DNA of 64,000 nt from Microbacterium sp. MM2322 (GCF_964186585.1 NZ_OZ075067.1:1364001-1428000); one strand, 5' to 3'; positions 8,631-16,224 are shown, counted from the first letter of the stretch. The notes: generated from the letters alone by a model not told the origin. A program made the numbers and translations.

Positions 8631-8837
8631 ATGCCTAGCGTGCAGAGAATAGAGTTCCCGCCGGCCCTGATGACACGGGAGCTGGCGGCCTACTACCTGT
8701 CAATGTCGCTCCGTGAGGTCGACGAGCTGCGCGCGACAGGGAAGTTGATCCCGGTGGGGGATGGTAAGCGTGTGAAGTTCGCCAAGACGGAGCTCGATCG
8801 CTACGTCGGGCAGCTTGCAGAGAGAAGTCGAACTTAG
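8631..8837 (+). CDS. Small excisionase/HTH DNA-binding protein
   Basis: 68 residues. LMTRELAAYYLSMSLREVDEL is a helix-turn-helix of the excisionase/HTH_17 type, and GKLIPVGDGKRVKFAKTELDRYV is the expected wing, ending in the typical DRYV helix. The ATG at 8631 is preceded by agctacaggc with no clear Shine-Dalgarno site. It is divergent from the HTH gene at 8329-8613. A role in excision or in regulating the element is inferred from fold and position. Confidence 0.75.
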   Translation: MPSVQRIEFPPALMTRELAAYYLSMSLREVDELRATGKLIPVGDGKRVKFAKTELDRYVGQLAERSRT

Positions 8838-8858
8838 GCGAGCGACAGCCACGTCTGC

Positions 8859-9305
8859 TTATGCGGAGAAGACCGACGCGATGACAGCACTCAACGCGAT
8901 CGTGACGAGCGATATCACGGAAACCGCTATTTGTTCGCCCTTGCTCTTCAGCGGAGTGAATACTGTGGCAGCCGTCATCACTGACACAAAGGCGAGCCCG
9001 CCAGAGAGTGCCCTCACCCCGATGTCTCCGGGAACGATCATGGCAGCCAAGAACCCGATTCCGCCGCCAATCAGAGTGGTCAGTGCAACTGGGAGCCGCT
9101 GCGGCTTTCGACTGAGGTCCCAGAGCTCCGGTGCCGGCGGAAGAAGCTCGCCGAGCGCGCGCGTGGCATCCATCCCCGCCTCGACCGCTGCGGCACCCGC
9201 GTTCGATGGGTCGTCGGAAGCCGTGTGCTCTCTATGGGCATTGAGTGCTGCCTCGAGAGTCTGAGCGTACTGATTGCTCGTCAGCCGGTATGAGGGACTT
9301 TCCAT
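8859..9305 (-). CDS. Hypothetical membrane protein
   Basis: 148 residues. The first 70 residues are soluble and helical (NQYAQTLEAALNAHREH), followed by about three membrane helices (residues 73-95, 97-115, 125-147). No catalytic motif is seen and I do not recognise the family. It is element cargo, convergent with the HTH gene at 8631-8837 with a 21-bp gap. Confidence 0.6.
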   Translation of the reverse strand: MESPSYRLTSNQYAQTLEAALNAHREHTASDDPSNAGAAAVEAGMDATRALGELLPPAPELWDLSRKPQRLPVALTTLIGGGIGFLAAMIVPGDIGVRALSGGLAFVSVMTAATVFTPLKSKGEQIAVSVISLVTIALSAVIASVFSA

Positions 9306-9372
9306 GCCGCGATGCTATCGAGCGATTCAGAGGCTGAGATGCGTTGTCCGGGCTTCGGGCCACGATTAGGGC

Positions 9373-9653
9373 ATGGCAGAGCGGTGGCATCCCTTCATGG
9401 GCACAGTCGAGCGGCCCGCCGGCACCTGGTACCTGACAACCCGGACGGTGATCCCTACGGCCGTGTCGAGATCCGCCGGCGGGCCTAAGTCGTCTTCTAT
9501 CGGTGCTGGCTTCGGGAGGTGGAGTTGAACCCGCAGCCCACTCTCCGTGCCGCTACGATGCTTGTCCACCGGGCCTACATCGCCACGCTGTCGCCTGGAC
9601 CCCCGCCTGGCGGGATCTACCCTGACCTGAAGGGTGGCTCATCGGTCAGGTGA
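9373..9653 (+). pseudogene. Remnant of a small element-type protein gene (frameshift plus stop)
   Basis: Translation from the ATG at 9373 gives AGTWYLT, then continues sensibly only after a frame change near 9436 (PDGDPYGRVEIRRR), meets a TAA at 9486-9488, and resumes in that frame with PTLRAATMLVHRAYIATLSP and ends at a TGA at 9651. Pieced together this looks like one protein of about 90 residues with a GTWY...YGRVEIRR strand pattern and a VHRAYIA helix. The call is from reading the frames; a homologue would settle it. The open frame on the opposite strand (9366-9569) reads as antisense of this gene. Confidence 0.4.
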
Positions 9654-9699
9654 GCCGCTACGCTCGCGAAAACTGCACGAGCACACCCCGGGGGACCTC

Positions 9700-10239
9700 A
9701 TGACCGATCAGCCGCTCTACACCTTCACGTCGCACATCGCCGGGAAGAACGCGAAAGTGAGCATTCACGCGGACCGCGTCGAGTGGGAGGTTGCTCGAGG
9801 TGTCTCCGGCGCGAAGGTCACCGCGGGTGTCTTGACGGGCGGGCTCTCCATGCTCGCCACGGGCGTGAAGAACGGCAAGGCTGGCAGCGAGATGATCCCC
9901 GTCAAGTCGATCACTTCGGTGACGACCGCGCGCGACGGGATGCTGAACTCGAAGGTGTCCGTCGTCACCGCTGGGAACACTGTCGACTTCCGGGTGTCGC
10001 ACGCTGAAGCCAAGATCGTGAAGGACACCCTCACCAAGCTGATCCTCGGCGGCGCGCCGACGCCCGGACAAGCTGCTGCTGAGGCTGTTCAGGCGGCTCC
10101 TGCCGTGCCGTCCGCTCCTACGGCACCGCAGGTCGACGTTGCTGCGCAGCTCCAGCAACTCGCGGGTCTGCGGGACGCGGGGATCCTCACCGAAGAGGAG
10201 TTCACCGCGAAGAAGGCAGAACTGCTATCACGGCTGTGA
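9700..10239 (+). CDS. bPH-like domain plus C-terminal SHOCT domain protein
   Basis: 179 residues. Residues 1-115 are strand-rich (YTFTSHIAGKNAKVSIHADR; IPVKSITSVTTARDGMLNSK), as in bacterial pleckstrin-homology-like domains. A Pro/Ala linker follows, then a SHOCT domain at the C-terminus (LQQLAGLRDAGILTEEEFTA, then KKAELLSRL). SHOCT modules are short oligomerisation or binding helices at protein ends. The ATG at 9700 is preceded by gggggac. No signal peptide. The role in the element is unknown. Confidence 0.72.
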   Translation: MTDQPLYTFTSHIAGKNAKVSIHADRVEWEVARGVSGAKVTAGVLTGGLSMLATGVKNGKAGSEMIPVKSITSVTTARDGMLNSKVSVVTAGNTVDFRVSHAEAKIVKDTLTKLILGGAPTPGQAAAEAVQAAPAVPSAPTAPQVDVAAQLQQLAGLRDAGILTEEEFTAKKAELLSRL

Positions 10240-10317
10240 CACTGCCGACCTACTGGCCGGAATCCGCTAAACCGTCCCCTCTTCCGCAGGAAGCGGCCGA
10301 CGGGTTAGCTTCTCCCC

Positions 10318-10554
10318 ATGGGGAACTTCTCGGACGATCTGAACGCCGCCTTCGAGGGAATGATCGGCGAGGTAGTAGCCGACGCTGAACAGAAGCTCGG
10401 TGAGGATCTAGCGGACCGCTGCCGAGAAGCCGGCCTCGACAACGCCGATTACGCCGACATCACCATCGAGCAAGATGAGGACTCTCGCGAGTTCAATATC
10501 GACCCCGAACGTGTGCGTGCGATCGCGAATCAGATCTTGGTAGGCGATCGGTAG
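10318..10554 (+). CDS. Small acidic hypothetical protein
   Basis: 78 residues, acidic, mainly helical (FSDDLNAAFEGMIGEVVADA), with a DPERVRAIANQIL C-terminal helix. No recognised family. A TAGCTT -10 box at 10306-10311 lies 6 nt before the ATG, so a leaderless mRNA is likely and the start is well supported. Confidence 0.6.
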   Translation: MGNFSDDLNAAFEGMIGEVVADAEQKLGEDLADRCREAGLDNADYADITIEQDEDSREFNIDPERVRAIANQILVGDR

Positions 10555-10714
10555 CAGCGACCGTCAGTTGTCGAGGGGGTGACCCCAGCCGTTGTACCGC
10601 TTCCCGTCGCGGAAGTTGATCGTGTTTGTTCGGGTTCGGTGACGAGATCTCCGCACTGCTGGTAGCTGACGTGTGGGACGAGTGCGGCCACTCACTTCGC
10701 CTACTCTCTTCCCT

Positions 10715-11005
10715 GTGCCTGAACCTGCCGAGACGCTCGAGTGGTGGCCCGACTATGAAGGTGCGCTGATCTGGCGAGGCGCTGAGCGTGTACCGATGAG
10801 CGAACTCGGAGTCTCCGTCGATCTCCAAGGAGAACTCACGACCTGGCTATGCGAGTACGACGACGATCTCTTGTTCGGCGAGACCCCTGAGAGTGCGAGC
10901 TGGCTCGCTGACGGGACGAGGCTCCTGCGCGCGCTTCAGGACGAACTCCGCCGCAGCTACACGGTTGAGCCGAGTGAAGACTTCTGGTTGGCAGGAGACG
11001 CCTGA
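10715..11005 (+). CDS. Hypothetical protein
   Basis: 96 residues from a GTG at 10715. The frame is open back to an ATG at 10673, but the intervening residues (GRVRPLTSPTLF) are not protein-like and a TACTCT -10 box at 10702-10707 lies in that part, so the GTG is preferred. The protein is acidic and Trp/Leu rich (EWWPDYEGALIWRG; TRLLRALQDELRRSY). The order of a compact domain followed by a helix suggests a small globular protein. Family not recognised. Confidence 0.6.
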   Translation: MPEPAETLEWWPDYEGALIWRGAERVPMSELGVSVDLQGELTTWLCEYDDDLLFGETPESASWLADGTRLLRALQDELRRSYTVEPSEDFWLAGDA

Positions 11006-11102
11006 GGCGCCCGATCTATCTGCGGTCGGATCGTGTGCGTGGAGTGGGAAGTGCACGGCGGACGGCGTTCCGGTGTCGCAGCCCATATGTATGATTCGGG
11101 CC

Positions 11103-11390
11103 ATGGCAATCACAGTGCTCCTCGAGAGCAACGTCAGCGGCATCATCGAGCACGAAACCGACGAAGCGACGGAATTTCTGTCCGCGCAGGGAGTGTGGTG
11201 GAAGCGTAACCCGGAGCGTGAGACAGACGGTCGGCCGTTCTATGAGCCGTCGTCTGCGCCGTATCGGCAGCGGTCGAAGCACGAGTGGACGGCGCAGCTC
11301 GCGGAAGAGGACTCGTGCGCGATGGGCGAGGGCGCGCGGCGCGAGATGCTTGAGGAGCAGGGACATTCAGTCGATACGCGGCTGCACTGA
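11103..11390 (+). CDS. Hypothetical protein
   Basis: 95 residues, hydrophilic and Glu/Arg rich. It opens with a hydrophobic strand (MAITVLLESNVSG), then EHETDEATEFLSAQGVWWKR. A TATGAT -10 box at 11090-11095 lies 7 nt before the ATG, supporting this start and a leaderless mRNA. I do not recognise a domain. Element cargo. Confidence 0.55.
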   Translation: MAITVLLESNVSGIIEHETDEATEFLSAQGVWWKRNPERETDGRPFYEPSSAPYRQRSKHEWTAQLAEEDSCAMGEGARREMLEEQGHSVDTRLH

Positions 11391-11497
11391 CTTGCCTCGG
11401 CGCGGGCGGACTTTCCTGGCCGTATCGTGACGAACCGGCAAGTGCTGGTGGCGACCGCGAGGACGGTGCGGCTGAGTGGGAGAGGGATTCAGCGAGC

Positions 11498-12160
11498 GTG
11501 AGCATTCTGATGTTCAGCCAGGACGAGAGATCTGTGATCATCGTCACCGACACTCTTGCCACGACGCCTGACCGCAGGCCATTACTCTTCCAGCCGAAGG
11601 CATGGCACTTACCCCACCTCAACATGGCGATGGCAACCACAGGAACCGCTAACCTCGGCAGCCTCTGGAGCGAGCGCATCCGATCCTCGGCTCTTGCTCG
11701 TGATGTGGGGATGCTCGACGCTGTCGCCCCCGGCGTATTGCGCGAGATTTGGGGGCAGCTGCGAGAGGAGTTCGGTGACCCTGGCTCGGCTACGATCTAT
11801 CATTTTGGATTCGAGTCGGGCCGTGACGGCATCGTCCGGTACACCTATAGGTCGGTGACAGGGTTTGTCTCAGAGCGGGTGACCGAACCTGGCTTCGGCG
11901 TTCGTCCACCGCCCGAAACCTTTGAGCTCGAGGTGCCTTACACGCTCGACGAATTCATTGACCTCGCGAAGAAGGTGAGGGCGGAAAATGACGAGCGGCG
12001 CGTTGCCGTACCCGTAGGAATCGGCGGAGAGCTCCACCTCATGTTGCTTGAGGACGGGCGTTGCTCGACAAGTCGGATTTACAGATTCGAGGATTTCGAG
12101 GTGCATTTCAGGGAAATGATGCACCTCGCTCGTCAGTCCCCGCACTTTCGCACTGAATGA
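11498..12160 (+). CDS. Unknown protein, possible Ntn-hydrolase/proteasome-like fold
   Basis: 220 residues. The opening SILMFSQDERSVIIVTDTLA followed by LNMAMATTGTANLGS resembles the first strands and turn of Ntn hydrolases and proteasome beta subunits, where a Ser/Thr strand is followed by a D(T/G) turn and a second strand ending in a small-residue loop. No further catalytic residue can be assigned, so function is open. Its stop codon (12158-12160) falls exactly at the point where integrase-like coding sequence begins in another frame, which suggests a deletion joint. Base composition looks somewhat less GC-rich than the core genes (by eye). Confidence 0.5.
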   Translation: MSILMFSQDERSVIIVTDTLATTPDRRPLLFQPKAWHLPHLNMAMATTGTANLGSLWSERIRSSALARDVGMLDAVAPGVLREIWGQLREEFGDPGSATIYHFGFESGRDGIVRYTYRSVTGFVSERVTEPGFGVRPPPETFELEVPYTLDEFIDLAKKVRAENDERRVAVPVGIGGELHLMLLEDGRCSTSRIYRFEDFEVHFREMMHLARQSPHFRTE

Positions 12161-13120
12161 TGGCTGCCAGACAGCCGCACTCGTCACCGGCACGCACATG
12201 GAGCCGTCCCGGGCTCGGACGACGCTGGGGGAGTGGGCCGACACCTGGCTGCAGGGGTACGAGCGGAACCTTGCCTCGACGGTCCGTCAGGCGAAGGTGC
12301 ATCTGCGTGTGATCACCGCGGACCTGGGACACCGTCCCCTGGAGGCTGTGCGTCCCTCCGAGGTCAACACGTGGGTCGCATCGCTCACGGCCAGGGGGTA
12401 CGCCCCCAGAGCACCACCTACGCGCTCCACAGGCGTCTCTCGCAGCTGTTCACCGACGCCGTCCACGACGGACTGATCCCGCGGTCACCGTGCTCGAGGC
12501 GGACCTCGCCGCCGGCCGCGAACCAACGCCCCTACGTCGCGACGACAGAGCAGGTGTTGGCTCTCCACGACGCCCTCCCGGCGCACTTCCGGCCGGTGGT
12601 GCTGCTCGGCGCGTTCGCTGGTCTCCGGGTTGCCGAGATCGCCGTTCTCCGCGTCAGCTATGTCGACTTCATGCGTGGCATCATCACGCCCGCGATTCAG
12701 TACCCCGCCGAGGAGCTGAAGACCGACACGTCGAAGAACCCGATCCCGATTCCGATTGAGCTCGCCGTCATGTTGAACGCGAACCCGGTGCGGTGGGGTA
12801 GCGACACCATCGTCGTCGGCGCGTTTGGGCGGCCTGTGGCGCCGTACACGATTGAGCAGGCGTTCGCGGCTGTTCGCGGTGCGATCGAGGGTCTCCCCGG
12901 GGGGTTCCGCATCCACGATCTGCGGCACTACTTCGCGAGCCTGCTCATCGCGGCCGGTCTCGACATCAAGACGGCGCAGGCCCGTCTCCGCCACGCATCC
13001 GCGAAGACGACGCTCGACACGTACGGCCACGTGTGGCCTGACCGAGACCAGTCTTCTCGGGCCGCCGTTGCAGCCGCGCTCCGGCCGTCAGTACCCGACG
13101 AGCGTCTCGACCTCGCCTAG
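12159..13120 (+). pseudogene. int: Tyrosine integrase, 5'-truncated and frameshifted
   Basis: From about 12159 the frame reads CQTAALVTGT, then the core-binding domain (TTLGEWADTWLQGYERNLAS, to GYAP at about 12406). The rest continues only in another frame (STTYALHRRLSQLFTDAV) with the complete catalytic domain: AGLRVAE (Arg), FRIHDLRHYFAS (His-x-x-Arg), RLRHASAKTTLDTYGH (His and Tyr nucleophile). One extra base in the C-run 12403-12407 or the G-run 12394-12398 would restore the frame. The N-terminal arm-binding domain is missing: upstream sequence belongs to the gene ending at 12160. An ATG at 12198 opens the first fragment. Two independent lesions argue for a dead gene, though the frameshift alone could be a sequencing error. 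Confidence 0.85.
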
Positions 13121-13297
13121 CTCGAGACCGAACTCGATCGTCACCGAGACTCGGTGCGAGATCTTCGAGTTCGCCACCGGTGGGTCGGCGACAACGTCGA
13201 GATTGCGAACGACGCCCTTCCCGACGTCGAGCCCACGTGACTCGGTGAGCAGTGCGAGCAGTTTCTCGTCGCTGATGGGTACCTGAATCGATGCCAT
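13088..13297 (-). CDS. Small hypothetical protein at the right end of the element
   Basis: 69 residues, alternating strand and helix (MASIQVPISDEKLLALLTES), C-terminus VSVTIEFGLELGEVETLVGY. It overlaps the 3' end of the integrase remnant by 33 bp in convergent orientation. No recognised family. It lies on the same strand as glnA1 and downstream of it. Confidence 0.45.
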   Translation of the reverse strand: MASIQVPISDEKLLALLTESRGLDVGKGVVRNLDVVADPPVANSKISHRVSVTIEFGLELGEVETLVGY

Positions 13298-13318
13298 GCC
13301 CGGATGCTACCGACGAAA

Positions 13319-13349
13319 AGAGCCCGCCAGCACGAAGCTGACGGGCTCT
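13319..13349. terminator. Element-borne terminator, now downstream of glnA1
   Basis: 13-bp stem with one mismatch (agagcccgccagc / gctgacgggctct) around a 5-nt acgaa loop, A-rich on the left and T-rich on the right. Since the element displaced the original glnA terminator, this hairpin is the first one met by glnA1 transcripts. Confidence 0.8.
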
Positions 13350-13357
13350 CTCTGAGA

Positions 13358-13379
13358 TTCTGCGGACTCCCTGCGGACT
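13358..13379 (+). repeat. Direct repeats, likely integrase arm-type sites (right)
   Basis: Two tgcggact copies at 13361 and 13372, 11 bp apart. The 22-bp block matches 8299-8320 at the left end in 21 of 22 positions and in the same orientation. It lies 30 bp from the right attachment core. Confidence 0.7.
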
Positions 13380-13405
13380 AGGCCCAGGAATTCCGCGTCA
13401 TCTGG

Positions 13406-14830
13406 CTACACTCCGAAGTACAGCTCGAACTCGAACGGGTGCGGGCGAGCAGCGATCGGCTTGATCTCGTTCTCGATCTTGTACTCGATCCACGTCTCGA
13501 TGAGCTCAGGCGTGAACACGTTGCCCCGCGTCAGGAACTCGTGGTCGGCACGCAGGGCCTCGAGCGAGTCGAGGAGCGAGTTCGGGACCTGCGGGATGTT
13601 CTTCGCTTCCTCGGGGGGCAGCTCGTACAGGTCCTTGTCGACCGGCTCGTGCGGCTCGATGCGGTTGATGATGCCGTCGAGGCCGGCCATCATCTGCGCA
13701 GCGAAGGCCAGGTACGGGTTGCCGGAGGCATCCGGTGCGCGGAACTCGATGCGCTTGGCCTTCGGGTTCGACCCGGTGATCGGGATGCGGATCGCAGCCG
13801 AACGGTTGCCGGCCGAGTACACCAGGTTGACGGGAGCCTCGTAGCCCTTGACGAGGCGCTTGTACGAGTTGATCGTCGGGTTGGTGAACGCGAGGACAGC
13901 CGGAGCGTGCGCCAGCAGACCGCCGATGTACCAGCGAGCGGTGTCGGAGAGGCCGCCGTAGCCCTTCTCGTCGTAGAAGAGGGGTTTGCCATCGAGCCAG
14001 AGCGACTGGTGGGTGTGCATACCCGAGCCGTTGTCGCCGAAGAGCGGCTTGGGCATGAAGGTCGCGACCTTGCCCCACTCTTCACAGGTGTTCTTGACGA
14101 TGTACTTGAACTTCAGGATGTCGTCCGCCGAGTGCACCATCGTGTCGAAGCGGTAGTTGATCTCCTGCTGTCCGCCGGTGCCCACCTCGTGGTGCGAGCG
14201 CTCGAGGACGAAACCGGCCTCGATCAGCTTGAGGGTGATGTCGTCGCGCAGGTCAGCGGTCTTGTCGACCGGGCTGACGGGGAAGTAGCCACCCTTGTAC
14301 GGCGTCTTGTTGGCGAGGTTGCCGCCCTCTTCGACACGGCCGGTGTTCCAGGCGCCTTCCTCGGAGTCGACGGAGTAGAAGCTCTGGTTCTGCTTCACCT
14401 CGTAGCGCACGTCGTCGAAGATGTAGAACTCTGCCTCGGGAGCGAAGAACGCGGTGTCGGCGATGCCGGTGGAGGCGAGATACTTCTCCGCCTTCTTGGC
14501 GACCTGGCGCGGGTCCTTGTGGTAGATCTCGCCCGTGCGCGGGTTGTAGATGTCGAAGATCATGACGAGCGTCTTCGCCTCGCGGAACTGGTCGAGGTAC
14601 GCCGTCGTGACGTCCGGGATCAGCTGCATGTCCGACTCGTGGATGTTCGCGAAGCCGCGGATCGAGGAGCCGTCGAAGAGCTGGCCGACCGTGAAGAACT
14701 CCTCGTCAACGGTCGAGGCCGGGATGTTGAAGTGCTGCTGCACACCAGGGAGGTCCGTGAAACGGATGTCGAGGAACTTGACGTCCTCGTCCTTGATGAA
14801 CGCCAGCACCTCGGAAGAATCTTTGAACAT
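13406..14830 (-). CDS. glnA: Type I-beta glutamine synthetase (main, adenylylation-controlled)
   Basis: 474 residues, the full type I-beta length. The [12 protein letters not shown] catalytic loop, the [16 protein letters not shown] segment and the adenylylation site [11 protein letters not shown] (Tyr at about 402) are present, so GlnE (2925-5906) can regulate it. The last codons (GTG, stop TAG at 13406-13408) come from the inserted element; the original GTC-TGA end is stranded at 8172-8177, yet the protein ends EFELYFGV in both versions. The promoter carries a four-half-site GlnR operator (14901-14938) and a TAGGTT -10 box at 14885-14890. A ggag ribosome site lies before the ATG. Confidence 0.97.
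   Translation of the reverse strand: MFKDSSEVLAFIKDEDVKFLDIRFTDLPGVQQHFNIPASTVDEEFFTVGQLFDGSSIRGFANIHESDMQLIPDVTTAYLDQFREAKTLVMIFDIYNPRTGEIYHKDPRQVAKKAEKYLASTGIADTAFFAPEAEFYIFDDVRYEVKQNQSFYSVDSEEGAWNTGRVEEGGNLANKTPYKGGYFPVSPVDKTADLRDDITLKLIEAGFVLERSHHEVGTGGQQEINYRFDTMVHSADDILKFKYIVKNTCEEWGKVATFMPKPLFGDNGSGMHTHQSLWLDGKPLFYDEKGYGGLSDTARWYIGGLLAHAPAVLAFTNPTINSYKRLVKGYEAPVNLVYSAGNRSAAIRIPITGSNPKAKRIEFRAPDASGNPYLAFAAQMMAGLDGIINRIEPHEPVDKDLYELPPEEAKNIPQVPNSLLDSLEALRADHEFLTRGNVFTPELIETWIEYKIENEIKPIAARPHPFEFELYFGV
13410..13429 (-). repeat. Right attachment site within the glnA1 3' end
   Basis: Second copy of the 20-bp core found at 8176-8195. Here it is part of the intact glnA1 reading frame. The two sites differ in the codon and stop just beyond the core (GTG-TAG here, GTC-TGA at the left), placing the crossover inside the core. 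Confidence 0.85.
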
Positions 14831-14900
14831 GGAGTCTCCAAGATCGGGTGCGATGTCGACGCCCGTCGGATCAGGCGCCCCTCGAACCTATCGAAACGCA

Positions 14901-14938
14901 GTTGCTCCGCAGTGTCCCCGATGTTTCGGGGATGTTAC
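14901..14938 (-). promoter_or_regulatory. GlnR-type operator of glnA1 (four half-sites)
   Basis: On the minus strand the half-sites GTAAC, GAAAC, GACAC and GCAAC follow each other with exactly six bases between (plus-strand positions 14934-14938, 14923-14927, 14912-14916, 14901-14905). The published actinobacterial GlnR consensus is gTnAC-n6-GaAAC-n6-GtnAC-n6-GaAAC; the first pair fits perfectly and each half-site of the second pair has one mismatch. It lies upstream of a TAGGTT -10 box (14885-14890), the position of an activator. Confidence 0.82.
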
Positions 14939-14961
14939 GCGACCCGGATTACCCTGAGAAG

Positions 14962-15390
14962 GTGACTTCGCCCCTGTACGACTATCCCGGTGAGCGACTC
15001 GGTCGTCCCGCCACCGGCCGCGGCAGCATCGGCCGACCCGGTCGTCGTATCGGGGCTCTCTTCATCGACTACGCGGCTGCGACCATCTTGGCGACGGCGT
15101 TCTTCGGTTACGACCAGTTCGCGCTGCCCGAGAAGGCGGGCGCAACCCTGTTCGCGCCGATGATCATTTTCGCCGTGTTGCAGATCCTCTTCATTCCCAC
15201 GATCGGTGGAAGCCCTGGACACCGCATCCTCGGGATGCGGGTCGAACTGGCCGGCGGCGGATGGCCGGGGCTGTGGCGTCCGATCATCCGGACGGCGCTT
15301 CTGCTCGTCGTGCTGCCCGCGGTGATCTGGGATGCCGACCAGCGCGGCATCCATGACAAGGCCGCCGGAACGATCCTCGTCCGCGGCTGA
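14962..15390 (+). CDS. RDD family membrane protein
   Basis: 142 residues. RRIGALFIDYAAATIL is the Arg-Asp opening of the RDD domain, and GGSPGHRILGMRVE and DADQRGIHDKAAGTILV are its conserved loop and C-terminal DxxRG-x-HD motif. Three membrane helices are expected. The GTG at 14962 was chosen because a TACCCT -10 box at 14950-14955 lies 6 nt before it and the protein family starts with VTSPLYDYPGERLG. Longer frames would overlap the divergent glnA1 control region. Function of the family is unknown; transport roles have been proposed. Confidence 0.85.
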   Translation: MTSPLYDYPGERLGRPATGRGSIGRPGRRIGALFIDYAAATILATAFFGYDQFALPEKAGATLFAPMIIFAVLQILFIPTIGGSPGHRILGMRVELAGGGWPGLWRPIIRTALLLVVLPAVIWDADQRGIHDKAAGTILVRG

Positions 15391-15396
15391 GCGGGA

Positions 15397-16107
15397 TCAG
15401 CGCGGGCGTTGCGCCCGCGCACGTGCCGGGTCGATGCCCTTGGGGATCGGCAGCGAGGTCACCGACTGCGAGACAGAATCGATCCGCTTCACGACGGCGG
15501 CGAGCGTCGTGCGATCCACGGTCTTCGGGAGTGCCTTGATGGTCTTCGCCAGCTTCGAGATGTGGACGTCGCCCTCGCCGTCGCCGATGTAGAGGACTTC
15601 GATATTGATCCCGGATGCGACGCGGGAGACCTTCTTCTTCTCGTCGTTGACGAGGCGCGTGAGGCGTCCACGTGCGCCTTCTCCGATGATGACGACACCA
15701 CCTCGGCCCACCGCGCGGTAGACCGCATCCTGGGTGCGCGGGTTGACGCCCACGGGCATCTCGGAGGTGACCCAGCGGCGGCCGAGGCCGGTCGAGAGGA
15801 CATGACCGGTGGCACCCGGCATCCCGTCGAGCTTCTTGTACATCACTCGGGTCGACAAACGTGTCAGCAGGATCATGGCGAGCAGGACACCCATCAGGAG
15901 GCCGCTGACACCCCAGAGGATGACGCTCCACGCCTGAACCGGCGGCACCAGGAACCCGATGCCGACGCCCACGCCGATGCCGACGAGGAGGGCCCCGATG
16001 AGAGCCCACGGCAGCCACCGGAACTCGCTCTGCGTGAACGTGTAGAGCGAGCGGATCTGCGAGAAGAATCCAGGGCGTTTCTCAGGTGCGGGACTGCGGG
16101 TTGCCAT
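15397..16107 (-). CDS. DUF4191 membrane protein
   Basis: 236 residues. After a short basic N-terminus come FFSQIRSLYTFTQSEFRWLP and two membrane helices (about 33-53 and 58-80), then a cytoplasmic domain with GRGGVVIIGEGARGRLTRL and a C-terminal HISKLAKTIKALPKTVDR stretch. This is the actinobacterial DUF4191 family, commonly found next to lipoate/sucB genes. A TAGGCT -10 box 6 nt before the ATG suggests a leaderless mRNA. It converges on the RDD gene with a 6-bp gap. Confidence 0.88.
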   Translation of the reverse strand: MATRSPAPEKRPGFFSQIRSLYTFTQSEFRWLPWALIGALLVGIGVGVGIGFLVPPVQAWSVILWGVSGLLMGVLLAMILLTRLSTRVMYKKLDGMPGATGHVLSTGLGRRWVTSEMPVGVNPRTQDAVYRAVGRGGVVIIGEGARGRLTRLVNDEKKKVSRVASGINIEVLYIGDGEGDVHISKLAKTIKALPKTVDRTTLAAVVKRIDSVSQSVTSLPIPKGIDPARARAQRPR

Positions 16108-16224
16108 GGGATCAGCCTACCTTCGCGGGTCGTCGACTTCTTCACACCCGTGTCGAAGATGCCGACTGTCCACGGGGGCGGCGGAGGAACTCGACAGAAG
16201 GCTGGCGCCACCCACGCTGGGATC

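Larger units (their letters stand above)
8176..13429. mobile_element. Integrative element inserted in the 3' end of glnA1 (about 5.2 kb, probably immobile)
   Basis: Bounded by a 20-bp direct repeat of the glnA 3' end (8176-8195 and 13410-13429). Just inside each boundary lies a pair of tgcggact repeats with 11-bp spacing (8299-8320, 13358-13379), as expected for integrase arm sites. It contains a decayed tyrosine integrase, two excisionase-like HTH proteins, a membrane protein, a bPH/SHOCT protein and several small unknown proteins. No replication, conjugation, capsid or packaging genes are seen. The whole core gene set flanking it (glsA, glnA1) is otherwise contiguous. The damaged integrase suggests it can no longer move unless served in trans. 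Confidence 0.82.

Noticed and set aside
9500..9570. tRNA-like sequence on the minus strand inside the element.
   Set aside because: A GTTCAA stretch is present, but the T-stem and acceptor do not pair.
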